From Amblyornis subalaris (Eukaryota > Chordata > Aves > Passeriformes > Ptilonorhynchidae), in the NCBI GenBank assembly GCA_018881555.1, contig JACAXG010000205.1, forward strand, positions 124,001 through 188,000: a DNA stretch of 64,000 bases, written 5' to 3'. Position numbers and translations under genes: made by a program. The notes under the pieces were generated by a model. It was not told the origin of the DNA. It did no database searches and saw only the letters and a program-made list of their open reading frames with translations. Below are positions 48,217-60,250 of this stretch, piece by piece; the stretch's first letter is position 1; every line of letters starts with the position of its first letter.

Positions 48217-49195
48217 ATGCATCATTTTGACCACCAGTTATGTATTAGTTGCCAATATGCCAGCCTGGACATCAGTGTTTGTTGGATCTGTTTGACCAAT
48301 TTTGCACCAGTTGTATCCATAGTAATGGATTTAACAGCATGACAAATTTTTGTTAATTTTCATGGAGAATGAGATGCCTTGAATTGTCTAGGGTGTTGTG
48401 TACTTGGAAAAATAACAGCTCTAAGTACCTTTTCATTCTTTTTTTTAAAACAGGTGTCATTTTAATGCAAAAGAAAACATTTTACTGTTGTACAATCATG
48501 TTCTGGTGGTTTGACGGTTTACAGGATATCAAGAAATGCAGGACTCTAGACGGTTTTTAGTGAGGATAAATTGCCATAATATGATGCAAACAATGCTTCT
48601 CTATTATTATAATACAAGAATTCCATTCAGTGCAGCATATACAATAATGTAATTTAGTCTAACACAGTTGACCCTATTTTTGACACTTCCATTGTTTAAA
48701 AGGACACATGGAAAAACAAAAGTTGTAAGCTTACAGTGCACCTAAGCTTTTTATAACAACCCTTTTATGTTTTGGATTCTTTAAATATATGCTATTCTCA
48801 TTTAGTAACTTCTTTAGCCAGAAGGATCTCATTACTGCTTCATTTTTTGTAATAACATTTAATTTAGATATTTTTCCATATATTGGCCCTCCTAAATAGA
48901 ATATAGCTTCTTTCATATGGTAGGAACCAGTGAGTAAAATTTTCCTTTAACTCCCTTTTTACATTTTATGGTAAGTAGCAGGAAAATGCATTTATAGGTC
49001 ATTTCTAGGCAAAATTGTGGAGTTAACTACCAACCTGTTTCTACCTGTGTGCAGTCTTTCTTTATTTTACTAGAAATGGGAATATGGCCTCGAGAAAAAC
49101 ATCACCATTTTGCATTTAGCTGTATTCATATACTGCATTTCTGTATTTTTGTTTGTATTGTAAAAAGTTACATAATAAACAATGTTGTGATGTAA
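48217..49195 (+). other. SEPTIN7: SEPTIN7 3' untranslated region
   Basis: About 980 bases of AT-rich sequence following the stop, with no repeat. The 3' end is placed 15-25 bases past the AATAAA at 49174-49179, so the exact cleavage site is uncertain by 10-20 bases. Longer forms using signals downstream cannot be excluded. Confidence 0.75.
49174..49179 (+). terminator. SEPTIN7: Poly(A) signal AATAAA of SEPTIN7
   Basis: The canonical hexamer in 'cataataaacaatg' is followed within 10-40 bases by a GU-rich stretch ('atgttgtgatg', 'gctgctgtgtcagg'), the usual downstream element. It is the first canonical AATAAA I see after the stop codon, and base composition changes just beyond it. Confidence 0.8.
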
Positions 49196-50177
49196 CTCGC
49201 TGCTGTGTCAGGAATTTTAACGGAGTTGAACAGCTGAGTTCTTCTCTGGGAAATGTTTGATTGACCTGTTGATCCTCTTTGATTCATCTGAGGAACGAGT
49301 TTAAGGTGTAGAAAACCCCGTTTCCATGGCCGTGCTCTGAATTGGCTAAACAAGGATCTGTCTGTCATGCCCAGGAGAGGGCACCAAGTGCCTGCACACC
49401 CTCTGCTGTGTCCCAGCAGCTCCCCTTTTGGCAGTCCTGCTTTTCCACTCTCCTTATTGCCTTGTGCAGGCTTTTATGAGTGTCTTGGGAGGTGGGTGTG
49501 AAACAACACATGTATAAGGTGTTAAAAATTGATGGGGATTTCTTACATCTGTTTGCCTGTGGAATAATGAAGAATATCTGATTTTTTGCAGGTGTCCCCT
49601 GTATTATCCCTGCTATCACTCTTTCTTCTCATTTTTCTTTTACATGAGTTATGCTTACAGAAATATTTATTCAGCTAGCTTCTCGAAGAAATTAAGGCAT
49701 TTTCAGTAGTCTGCATAAAGGCCNCCTTATAACTCACTTCAAATATCCTGCTTATGTCTTTATCAGAGAAGACACTGCGTATCAGTAAGTGGATATCATT
49801 TTCACTTGCAAGTAAATAGAATTGCAAAATCTCATCTGTAATACATGGCAGAGGATGTACACTGCCTTCATCTGCCCCTCAAGTTTCAGTTTAATTCGAC
49901 AAATAGAATAACGTAATAACCAGGGAACAGTTACCATCTAGGACAGAAGCTGCAGATTCTGAATTGCTTTTTTGACTCATCAAAAGTCAGGGTGGACTGT
50001 GTGGGGGTGTGCTGGTGCTTTAGCGTTCCCATATGCTCTGAAAGAGAGATTTCATTTATCAGGAAACTTGTTTTCACTATGCATGTCTTCGTTCTTCCCA
50101 CTCTTATTCTCTAGCCTCTCTCACACACGCTCAGGATCATCAGAAACTTGTATAAGCTCGTTACATCTTTTGTATTA
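49196..50177. other. Intergenic sequence downstream of SEPTIN7
   Basis: About 1 kb without recognised gene or repeat, and less T-skewed than the gene body. One N at 49724. Confidence 0.7.
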
Positions 50178-50346
50178 ATCATAGAATCATGGAATGGTTT
50201 GGGTTGGAAGGGTTCTTCAAGTCTAGTCCCAGCCCCCCCATCATGGGCAGGGATACCTCCTATTAGACCAGGTTGCTCAAAGCCCCATCCAGCCTGGCCT
50301 TGAGCACTGCCAGGGATGGGGCATCCACAGCTTCTCTGGGCAACAT
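50178..50346 (-). mobile_element. CR1 LINE 3' fragment, minus strand
   Basis: It starts with 'tcatagaatcatggaatggt' and 'ttgggttggaagggttctt', the reverse complement of a CR1 3' end. It continues through 'agccccatccagcctggcct' and 'ggggcatccacagcttctct', then stops. About 170 bases, heavily 5'-truncated. Opposite orientation to the intronic CR1. Confidence 0.9.
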
Positions 50347-53249
50347 AATCTCTTACGATGCATTTGTATTTGAATGAAAATTCAGAGCTTGTGTTTGGAG
50401 TTTTCTTCTGAAATGGAGGATTGTCATTTTGGGGAAGACTTCTGTCACCTCTCAACTTGTTTCTTAAATGCTTTGGCTTTTTGTGGTAAGTTTGGGCTGC
50501 AACAGGGTTTTTTTATTAAAAAAATAAAATTGAGAATGATGTGTGAACTTGTGCAATACAGTAGCTGTGTAGCCAGTACAAAGTCTATAAGCTAAAGAGG
50601 TACTATGATATAGCCCGGATTTGGGATTTTCCACTGAACATACCATAATTTAAATATGTTATTTCTTCAAAGCCAAAACTTGTTTTACTTGCTAATATTT
50701 GGGTACTTAAATTTCCCTATATTAGTGTCACAACTTAATATGCAGGAACATGCAGCAGAGGTTTCGTGGTGTGTGTGCTGATCAGCCAGAAACCTGTTGC
50801 ATGCAGGTGTCACCAGATAGTACTACACTTGTTTCCTGTTTTCTTTACAGTGTGTAGGGAAACATCACCTGCTCTGCAGAGGCACAAAACAAGAGGTGTT
50901 AAGGAGCAGGAGTTGCTACAATAACAAAATCTGGGCTCTATGCACTGGCGGGGCTGGAATTTTTGCTACTCTTGATTGAGAATTAAGATGTTCACTCTGC
51001 TTAGTGTGTGTTCTGTGAAAGAGGTAGTGAGGGAGAGAAAATAATCCTGGTCCTGCCAAGTACGGCACTGCTCAAGTATGGGGGTATAGGTATATTTACT
51101 TTATATACAGAGAGAGGTATGAAAAGGCATCCATGTTTTTATGTATGAAAAAAGTAAAGACTACAAACTTGAGATTTTTTTCTCATGCAAAATACATTCC
51201 CATATTGGGTAGCTTATCTGGCTGACCACAATTGAGGTTCAGCATCCTGGGTGTCTGGATGCTGATATTGCTGCTTCCAGCATGAAATACAAACTCTTGA
51301 AGGAGTGGTGATGTTCTTTTGGTTTTCACTGCAATTTTCCCATTTGGTAGGCAGTGTCCTGCTGGTGCCCTGACTCCTTGAAAGGCCCCGTGTTGGACCT
51401 CTTTGGTTCAGGTGATGCTGTGTCACCAAAGTGCTCTTGTGATCAGGCTGCCCAAACCAAACCACTCCTCAGTTTGGCACCCCAGGGAATGAGGCAAATG
51501 TACATTTCCCCTCCATAATTTCCAGAGTGAGCATAACACAGGTTCTTAAATGTTTGAGAGTTGCTTTTGTCTTCATTGATTCAAGAAACCCCTCTGATTG
51601 AAATATAAATGGCTTAAAATAATGCTTTTAAAAGTTTCAATACAAATAAGTCCATATGGAAGTCAAGAATTGGGCTGGATCACTGGTTCATGCTTTGAAA
51701 ATGAGCAGAAAGTGTAGCTGAACTTGAGCAAACTGATACATTAAGGGTTCATCTTCCTATTTGTGCAGCACTGTCAGGCTGATTTGTCTGTGGGTGGTGA
51801 GGGCAGGCTGTCTTACTGCCCAAGGTAAGAATATACTTTTCCCTGCAGACTCCCTGATGAGGTTGCTTTTGCAAACAGTTCTTGGATTTCCAATGCTTAA
51901 TGTTTACAAGTCTCTCTTAAATGCAGCTGACATTTCACCACTGCCAACATCTCTGATTCCTGACCTTACACTGTTTAAGGCTCAGCAAAGACAGTTACTC
52001 CCTTCGTCACAACCCACACCTGCCTCATTCCATTCTCTTGAGTGTCCTGTTGTGCCGGGTGGCTGGTGGGTTTGGTGGCCAGCCATCAGGATAGCCTGCC
52101 CCTGCCACCAAGACCTGCTGTGCTGCTCTTCCTGAAAGTGGGCTGTGCCCATACCAGCACTTTCAAGAAAAGAGCACTCCTGGAGCTTTGACCCACGCTG
52201 TGGGTTTGCCCACCCCTGCCTTCCTGTTGCCACATGGTTACTTCTCCCAGGAACTACTCAGCTGTTCCTCTTGGCAGCTTCCCTTGCTTCTAACTCATCA
52301 TAAATGTTCGTCATTAGAAGTGTGTGCTATATCCTGGTCAAAATGGCAGAGGTTGTCTTCAGGGGGTGCGAATGGGATTCCTCCCCCGCACCTGGATCTA
52401 AACACCTGCTGATGCTGGAAAAAAGCACTGTTCCCATCCTCTTGGCTTGTTGATGGAGGTTATTGGCCGGGCAGCAGTGAGGAAGCACAGTGAACAGAAG
52501 GCCTTCCCTTCCTGTGGTCAGGATATGTAGCTGTGAGACTGTAGAGTTTGATCCGTTCATCAGGAATCCACAGCTGCCTGGGGCATCCCTGCATGGGCAG
52601 GAGGGGATGCAGGGGGGCATGAGACTATGGGTGGGCACTCAGCAGCAGCGCCGTGGGGTGCCAGGCAGTGCTGCTGCAGAGGCTGCAGCTGCAAAGAATC
52701 CCTGCATGCTGCACCCTGTTTTCTTGTGCTATTCAAAGTGGGTGATCACTGAACAGATTTTTGAGCAATATCATGAGAAGAATCTGCTGACTGACAGGAA
52801 AACAAGTCAAAATTTTTATCCATTCCCCTCATGATTGAAAAAGCAGCTCTGGTTCTCCTGTAATATATCACTTCTGCACTGTCATCTGGAGAGGTCTCTG
52901 AGGCAGCCAAGATGTTTGCTTTGTGCAGACAGAGCAGTTTTTTAATGAAGATGATCATATTTCAGCTTGCCCTGGGACAGCTGGACCACATAGATCAAGA
53001 TAAACTTGTGCTTTTGCTTTACTAAGGGTATAATTCCTCTGGCTTGTCTGATGCCCCCTGCCCTTGGTCTGCTAGCAATAATCTTCACAATGAAAGGAAA
53101 TGGAAAAAGCAGTCATGTCACAATGACCAGATTTCTGTATTGTAGCAAGATTACAGAGAGGCAAGAGGAATCCCTTTTCTGTTCTCAAGACCTTCTCTTT
53201 TGGTAACCTTCAGAATAATTTCTTTCCTTCGGGAGTTGCTGAATCACTT
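50347..53249. other. Intergenic sequence
   Basis: About 2.9 kb, AT-rich at first, becoming GC-richer from about 51.8 kb. Chance frames occur on both strands at 51.2-52.8 kb (longest 124 codons) but overlap one another and show no domain, splice logic or codon pattern. No gene or repeat recognised. Confidence 0.65.
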
Positions 53250-53966
53250 CTCCCCAGACTTGACTCATCCAAGGTCCTGCATGTGCATGTCCCAAGCACA
53301 AATACAAGCTGGGCAGAGGAGCAGCCCTAAGGAGGATTTGGGGATGCTGGTGGATGAGAGGCTGGACATGACTCAGCAATGTGCACTCACAGCCCAGAAA
53401 GGCCAAACATGTCCTGGGCTGCATCCAAAGCAGTGTGGCCAGCAGGGCGAGGGAGGTGATCCTGCCCCTCTGCTCCATTCTGGTGAGACCCCACCTGCAG
53501 TGCTGCATCCAGCTCTGGGGTCCCCAGCACGGGAAGGACATTGACCTGTTGGAGCAAGTTCAGAGGAGGCCACCAGGATGATTAGAGGGAAGGATGTCTC
53601 CTATGATGACAGGCTCCAAGAATTGGGGATGTTCAGCCTGGAGAAGACTCAAGGAAGACCTTAGAGCAGCCTTTCAGTGCTTAAAGAGAGGTGGAGATGA
53701 ACTTTTTACAAGGGCATAGAGTGACAGGACAAGGGGGAATAATGGTTTTAAACTGACAGACGGTAGGTTTAGATTAAGTATTGGGAAGAAATCCTTTACT
53801 GTGAGGGTGGTGAGGCAGTGGCACATATTGCCCATAGAAGTGGTGGATGCCCCATGCCTAGAAGTGTTCAAGGCCAGGTTGGATGGTGCCCTGAGCAACC
53901 TGGTTTAGTGGAAGGTGTCCCTGCCTGTGGCATGGGGGATGGAACTAGATGATCTTCTATGGTTCC
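53250..53966 (+). mobile_element. CR1 LINE, 5'-truncated copy, the longest in the window
   Basis: It begins near 'gactcatccaaggtcctgca' and contains 'aagcacaaatacaagctggg', 'atgctggtggatgagaggct', 'agtgtggccagcagggcgag', 'gtgctgcatccagctctggg' and 'ttcaaggccaggttggatgg'. It ends at 'gaactagatgatcttctatg', just short of the usual tail. About 715 bases. It extends further 5' than the intronic copy at 46230 and shares its orientation and subfamily-like wording. Open frames crossing it on either strand are CR1 remnants, not host genes. Confidence 0.9.
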
Positions 53967-56900
53967 TGGCAAAGAGGAAGGTTTTACTTCATATGTGCCA
54001 AGCCTGAGAACTGTGTTGACAGCAGCTGGGCTTTCATATGGCTGGTAAAGGCCTGCAAGAACTTTGGAAAGTCACCTAAAATTGTAATTTTCTTCAGTTT
54101 TCCCTGTGGAAACAGTTTTGTGTCTCCCCGCAGAAGCAAAATTTTCCTTTTTCTTGTGGGGGATGTAGGCACAGCAATAGGTCTTGGCAAAGTGGATGAA
54201 GCTGGTTTGGCCAGCTTCAGTGATGGAGTCCTGCCACCTGGCATGGCATGAGCTCCCTTCCCTTTCCGCTGCTGTGTTGGTGGTTTTAGACCCTGCATNG
54301 AACTGATTGAAGCCCCACAAAATCAACCAGGAAAATAAGAAAGTAGCAGAGTGATTTCATCATCTCTGGAAACCTTACAGAAAGTAAGTTCACATTAAAT
54401 CAGTGTGGTTCCCAAGGGTTTGAATGTCCATTCCTGTGCACCGGACCCTGGTGGGGTTTCTCTCCTGTCCCCACAGATGGATGTAGCATAGTCCCTATGC
54501 GCTTCAACTTCCTGGCCACAGCCACGGGTCTGTCTGCTCAGCCCTGTCCCCAGTATCCCGACTGCATCTGCAGCTGAGGCTCTCTTCCAGATGGTTGTGT
54601 TTAATAGATCTTTCCCCAGAGGCATTTCACCAGAGGGAATAGCAATCCAATGCTGCTGTTTCATCAGCTCTGACTGCAGAGCAACCCGGGCTCATTTTAC
54701 TTAATTTTTCATCATCTGCCAAGCTACTGTCTCGCAGAAACATCAGCCTTTTTATTTAATCCTGCACAGAGTGTGTGCTCTAATCCTCACGGCTACAACC
54801 TGATTCTTTGAATTGCAAATAAGGGCAGCGGTTCAACACCTGTTCCTAGTGTGTTTAGGATACGCACATTTTATAGTTCTTAAAAAAAAAAATTTAAAGT
54901 TCCTTCTGTCTTTAATTTGCTTTTAGGTGCCCCAGATTTGGCTATCCCCAAAAGTTTGCACCTCATGCGAAGAGGCACCAGGGAAGAAGTGGCAGCTGAG
55001 TACACAGCTGTGCTCCTCTGAAGGCTTTTCAGGTGATGTTTGCTTGCTGTGGTAGCCCACCTGATGTGCCAACCTGATTACAGTGAAGAAACTGCAGAGG
55101 AGGGAGTGTTTCATGGTCTGTTGTGTTTGCCAGCAGTACAATGGAAAAGGAATTGCTGGCACCTGAGTTACGAGCACAAAAAAAATAATGTTAGTCCCTG
55201 GAACATGCAGTACTTCCTCCAACCAGACTTACTGGGCACGAAAGTTCAAATCCCAGGAATGATTCAAACCACAGGGAACTGATGTCTGCCCCTATTTAAG
55301 CAGCAGGTGGCAACATCCTCTGCCTGATGAAATTCAACTTAGGATATCATGAAAGGTTTATTTTTCCTTCTTTTGGAGCAAGAGGCTCTGTTTACAGACT
55401 CTGCCTTTCTTGGGAGCACCTTGCCAGTGCCTCCCAACGAAAGTCTGCAGTAGCACAGTGGGGAAGTGTCTTGACTTTAATGCTATAGTTCCTGTTTAGA
55501 GAATGTGTTTTTTCCCCATTGGTCAAATGGGTTTCACTGATTATAACCAGGAGTCGATCAGTGTTGTGTGCAAGGGCACACAGGAATGCCTCCATGTGTT
55601 CCCTACATGGTGGCTTTAGTAGGTTTGGGAAAGATGGAGAAAAAAAGCTTTCCCTAAATACAAGGATGTGCACAGGTGTGCATTTTAATGACTTCTCAAA
55701 TAGGCAATTGAGAAAAACGTTTCCACTTTCCCATTTCCAGCATTTCCTTGCAGAGCAGCTTGGTGACCTGCAGGACTTTCCTCCTTCTCATCCTGCTCTT
55801 GTTTCCCCGGTCTCCTGCTTGCCTTCCCCATGTCCGTGCCCTGATCATCCAGCCCTGGCCTCTTCTGCTCCTACAGTGATTGATGTGTCTGTAGAACAAG
55901 ACCCCACAGAGCTGCCTCCTCCCCACCCATCCTGCTCTTCGCCTCCCCATTGTCTGCTCCTGCCATTACCTCATCTCTCGTCTTCTCACGGTGCCTGCAA
56001 CAGCTCCTTGTACTGAGAGTTTTGTTGCTCCAGTGAGCAAGGGGGTAATGAGAGAAAGCCACTTGGGAACTGACTGCTGAGCTTTCAGCCCTCATGTGCT
56101 CTTGTTCACGGCTGCTCCTCATGTGCCCCAGCTCTCCACTTTCTTTTTCCAGCTGTTGGGCACAGGACTGCTCAGCTGGCCTGAGACTGGCACTGGCCTG
56201 ACTTTTGCAGGGAAAGGTGTCCTGAAGCTGAGATGGGATGTAGTAGAGCTGTAGTCCTGTGTGTTTGGGACACACCAGATCACAAGCTGGGTATCCATCC
56301 TGGATGACTTTTTAAAACATGATTCCCTGTGTCTTGTTCATAGTGCCTTTAATGATGCATCAAGTTTCTTGTTTAAAGGGTTTTGCTGCTGTTGTTCTTT
56401 CTGGCTCCCACTACTAAATCTAAGCATCCTCCTGAAGTCTTCTGTGGGCCTTGGTGTGCCAAAAAAAAGCCACTTTTAAATGGGAATTCGAGCTGTAACT
56501 TGAAATATCCTGGTACCCCACTGATATCACAGTGGTTAGGCCTGAGATACAGTGGCTTTATCACAATCCTTGGGACCACAAACTGGTAAATAGTCCACAG
56601 CTGATAACTCAGGCATCTTTGAACATCAGCTTCCCAAAAACCTTCTGTAGACCCACTGACCTGCTTCATTGTTTGTTTCTGTGTGCTTCATCCACCACAT
56701 TGCTCAGTCTCAGACTGATGAGAGGGGGAAAGACACTTGTGATTTATCTTTAAGGGTAGAAGGCTAAAGCTAATTTTTAAATTTTAAATGGGAGCTGCTT
56801 GAAGAAGCCTAAAATTATGACACTCCTGGCATAGGAGGATACAGGCAAAGGGCCCAGAGTCCAGACAGAGTGGTTTAATGGGATGATTTCTAATGAATCA

Positions 56901-57700
56901 AAGAGAATACCAGTAATTTCTTCTCTGTACCACATTCACTGTCTACCTGTGTTCTTCTGAAGCATACTCAGTCTCTACTGTCAAGCTCTTCTTAGTAATG
57001 GAGAATCTTGAGGACCAGAGGTAAGGTTATACATTGTCTTAAACACAGAGGAACTAACAAATTAAGTGAGTCTGTTATGGAGGAAGAAGCAGCCAGAAAA
57101 TTATGTCAGATCACAAGATTGTAGTACAACAAAAGACTATATCTGTAACTGTGCAGACAGTAAATGCAGCCCAGCAATTCCTGGAAATTGTGGAAGAGAC
57201 ACTCATGACTCTGATTTAAGAGATACTAAAATATTTCTGTCCATTAAGACAGATGGTCAACAATAGATGCCTGGAAGCCCAGGGGATTTCATTTGATCTG
57301 GGTGAGGAGGCCAGCTCATGAAGTCACAAAGTGATTGTAAGTAGTGAGGATCCCTACGGGCATTGCCAATAGACCTACTTCCACTTTCTATTTCACCTTC
57401 TGCTCTTGTTGTGGTTGTATTTCTGGTATGTGATTCATACTGCTCTTTTCCATTTGCCTCGAACTTTTCCTTTTAAAATCTGCTCTAATCATTGTTCTTC
57501 CTAAATTCCAGGTTTAAATGTCTTCCTGTCTTTCATCTACAAGGACAATCCCCAGCCACAGGAAGCTAAAGAAATGTGGTTGCATGGAGAAAGCATGCAA
57601 AGAAAAAGATGGTCTCATTTACTTAAAAATTTAATTTTCATGACCAGGAAGGAAGGAACACACCTGTTCCTTCCTACTTGCTGCAATGGGGAAGGACTAA
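53967..57700. other. Intergenic sequence
   Basis: About 3.7 kb with no recognised gene. A pyrimidine-rich stretch (about 55775-55990) produces a proline/serine/cysteine-rich chance frame on the + strand, and that frame is best read as low complexity. One N at 54299. Confidence 0.65.
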
Positions 57701-57717
57701 CTCCTGAGAGCAAAACT

Positions 57718-58060
57718 GGGGAGGAACTGGCCAGGGAGAAGCGCTGTGGGAAAGTCCTGGGGGTCGTGGGACAGGAGCTGAGCATGAACCCCTAGGGTGC
57801 CCTGGCAGCGATGGAGAGCAGCACCTCCCACCCCTATGGGCAGAGGCACAGCCCGTAGGTGGAGGGAAAGGGTTCTCTTCCTCTACTTGGCACTTGTCAG
57901 ACCACATGTGCATTCCACATTCCCCCTGGTGCCTGATGGATGCCAATGAACTGCAGGGAGTTCAGGGAGGCCCCATGGTGGCTGTGCAGGTGCCCAGGAG
58001 GCTGGGAGGGCTCCATCCGTGGAGGTTTTACAGCCCAGTTGGATACAGCATCCCAAGTAC
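57718..58060 (+). mobile_element. Decayed CR1-like LINE fragment
   Basis: Words in CR1 order: 'gctgtgggaaagtcctgggg', 'gtcgtgggacaggagctgag', 'ttctcttcctctacttggca', 'cttgtcagaccacatgtg' and then 'gggctccatccgtggaggtt', 'agcccagttggatacag'. The central part is missing or rearranged and many substitutions are present. Older than the copies at 46.2 and 53.3 kb. Boundaries approximate. Confidence 0.55.
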
Positions 58061-58639
58061 CCTGCTCTGAGCTTTGAGCAGGGGCTTGAAATGGAAACCC
58101 ATCACGATCTCTTTCCCCCTGACTTATTCTGTGCCCCCCAGGTAGCTCCAATGGGAGTGGCAAAGACAAAACCCTGAACTAAACTGGTCTGAAATCCACA
58201 CGGAGGAGCCCAGGCTGGCAAGAGCATTGCAAAATATCAAGAAGAGACCACCTGACAGTGTCACTTGCTGCTGCTCTGCAGAGAAAAAAAACTAACAAAA
58301 ACCACACAGAAACCCTAATCGCCTTATAAAGGTATCTCACAACTGAGAAATGAGGACATTTGACTCTGCTTGAGATGCTAATCAAGAGCAATGTCCTGTA
58401 TGTCTTTCTTTATGTGAGTTTATATAGAGACCCTGTGTGTTTATATACGGGATGTAAAAAGTTGGCCCTGGTTTTGCATGGTGAATGGGAATGCCCCTCA
58501 GCAGCTGGTGTCCCCCCTGGCCATGACCTTGTCCCATGACTAAGCTGGGTTTCCTGAGCTCCTGTGTAGCTCCTTTGGATTATCCTTCCTTACTGGCAGT
58601 TTCTCCCAGTTTCCCGGGAATGTTTGCTCATGTTTGCAA

Positions 58640-59250
58640 TTCCTCCCATGCTGCTGCAATGGCTCACAGGTGACCGACCCAGCAGCCGGCCCGGGGGAGG
58701 GCAGTGCGCTCCGGGGACCCTGGGGCCGTGGCTGCGACAGGTCCATGGGATAGGTGAATGCGGTCTCCCTCCTTTTTGGAGCAGCCCCCGATCCCCTTGG
58801 CTACAGGGAGAGCACAGATGTTCAGACCCCCGCAAGCTGCATATCAGGGTATTTACGTCACAGTGTCTCAGTGGCGCCTGTGCCTAATTCCCAAGAAAGG
58901 CAGCTACATGGCCAGATGTTACAACTCCGCTGACCTAATCCGGGATCTGCGGGCTGGCGCCTGCCCTTCCTGCCACATCTCCCAGCGTCCTGGAGCAGCA
59001 GCTGCCAGAGACAGGGAGCAATCACCGCAGGTTCAGGCCCCTGCAGAGCGCCCTGTCCCCGGGCACGGCTGTTGTGTCCGTGCGGTGCAGCGGGACCCCA
59101 AGGTGCAGCCGGCAGCATCCCGGCCGCGGTGTCAGCTGTACTCCAGCCCCGGAGGAGCGCCGGAAGACGGTCGCACGCCTTGGTTTTCAGCGTGCTGAGC
59201 CGATTTGCTGCGTGCCGTGAAAGGACGGCATGCTGGGTTTTCATTGAGGG
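58640..59250. promoter_or_regulatory. CpG-rich intergenic block, candidate regulatory element
   Basis: About 600 bases with clustered CpG, for example 'cagccggcccgggggagg', 'gcgctccggggaccc', 'atcccggccgcggtgtcag' and 'gagcgccggaagacggtcgc'. It stands out from the surrounding CpG-poor intergenic DNA. Frames on both strands are open here (to 146 codons) because of the composition, but they overlap in antisense and show no recognised domain. It could be a distal enhancer, an unannotated promoter or an orphan CpG island. No TATA box or splice pattern fixes a direction. Confidence 0.35.
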
Positions 59251-59701
59251 CTGATTTCCCAGAGGAGGGATTTCTGTCAGGGATATTAACTCCCTGCTGG
59301 TTCAAGCTGAGTGCTTTGAGTGGCTCTCACTGATGTCTTAAAAATAGAGATATCCTTATTAATATATCCCAAAGATTGAAAAGGTCCTTGTTCTCCAGCA
59401 AAATACGTTGTCACCTTTGCACCAAGTATCATCCTTCCTGCCACAGACTTGCTGGCATTTGGCTTTGTCCAGAGGAGAGTCAGGAGGTTACATCCTTTTC
59501 CTCAGGATCATTTCTTTGTCAAAGAAGAGTTCGGGCTGATTGAGACCCTAGGGTTTTTCACAGACCTTGGCTTTATTCTGATGCCTCTTAAGAAAACCGA
59601 TGAGTTACATCTCTTTGTTGCCCCACGCATCAGTCTGAACGGACTAATGGCCAACCCGGGCCAGGCAGCACCTACCAAGGAATAGGTGTGCAGGGGGACT
59701 T
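59251..59701. other. Intergenic sequence
   Basis: About 450 bases. A 78-codon + strand frame (59449-59685) directly abuts the following CR1. I do not recognise its product, and the opposite strand is also open, so I treat it as chance. Confidence 0.6.
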
Positions 59702-60250
59702 TCATAGAGTCACAGAATCATCATCAAGGTTGGAAGAGACCTTTAAGACAATCCAGTTCAACTGCCCACCCAGCGCTGCCACTGTAAACCCTAAATCCCA
59801 CCTCCCAGAGCCAGAGCCAGATCCAGACACCTCTTGAACACCTCCAGGGATGGTAACTCCATCACTTCCCTGGGCAGCCTATTCCAATGCCTGACCACCC
59901 TAACACTGCAAAATTTTTTTCTAATATCTAATCTGAATCTTCTATGTCTTGTCTTAAGGCCATTTCCTTGGATCCTCTGACTGCAGGCCAAGTAGAAGAG
60001 ACTGGCCCCCCACCGGGCTACAAGCTCTTCTCAAGACTAAATAAGCCCAAGTCCCTCAGCCATTCCTCATAAGATATGTTTTCTAAACCTTTCAGAACCT
60101 TGTTGCCCTTTGCTGGACACACTCCAGCACCTCAATGTCCTTTTTAAAGTGGGAGGCCCAGAACTGGACATAGGACTTGAAGTGCAGCCTCATGAGTTCG
60201 GAGTACAGGGGGATGATCATCGCCCTGGTCCTGCTGGCCACACTATTCCG
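59702..60250 (-). mobile_element. CR1 LINE copy, minus strand
   Basis: It starts with 'tcatagagtcacagaatcat' and 'caaggttggaagagaccttt' and continues through 'gaacacctccagggatggta', 'ctgggcagcctattccaatg', 'aagcccaagtccctcagcca', 'ttgttgccctttgctggaca' and 'gtacagggggatgatcatcg' to 'ctgctggccacactattccg'. This is the reverse complement of a CR1 3' portion, of a different subfamily type from the copies at 46.2 and 53.3 kb (the 'caaggttggaagagacc' class). About 550 bases, 5'-truncated. Confidence 0.9.

Larger units (their letters stand above)
1..49195 (+). other. SEPTIN7: SEPTIN7 gene body, 5'-truncated by the window edge
   Basis: Septin 7 is a cytoskeletal GTP-binding protein. It assembles with SEPT2-group, SEPT6-group and SEPT9-group septins into hexamers and octamers that form filaments at the cell cortex, the cleavage furrow, cilia bases and dendritic spine necks (family knowledge). 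Eleven coding exons were found here, all bounded by GT-AG, and the codon phases agree across every junction. Summed coding length is 1145 bases. With one base borrowed from the upstream exon this gives 381 codons plus a stop, exactly what remains of a 437-residue septin 7 after the first 56 residues. The N-terminal exons were looked for in 1-21538 and not seen, so the promoter and start codon lie upstream. Residue numbers in the exon entries are counted back from the stop assuming 437 residues. No frameshift or internal stop breaks the coding exons. Confidence 0.95.

Noticed and set aside
53185..53581. Frames up to 118 codons around 53.2-53.6 kb
   Set aside because: They lie within the 3' part of a CR1 LINE and read through it on either strand. 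They are not host genes and are too truncated to encode CR1 reverse transcriptase.
55519..56016. 165-codon + strand open frame, longest on that strand in the intergenic part
   Set aside because: Half of it is pyrimidine-rich low-complexity sequence giving Pro/Ser/Cys-rich text. Overlapping antisense frames of similar size exist, and no domain or splice structure was seen.
58758..59244. Overlapping frames of 128-146 codons on both strands in the CpG-rich block
   Set aside because: Both strands are open because the sequence is poor in A/T stop codons. No homology recognised. Kept only as a possible regulatory island.
59449..59685. 78-codon + strand frame next to the minus strand CR1
   Set aside because: Not recognised, also open in antisense, and has no splice context. 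It may be unclassified repeat sequence but cannot be supported.
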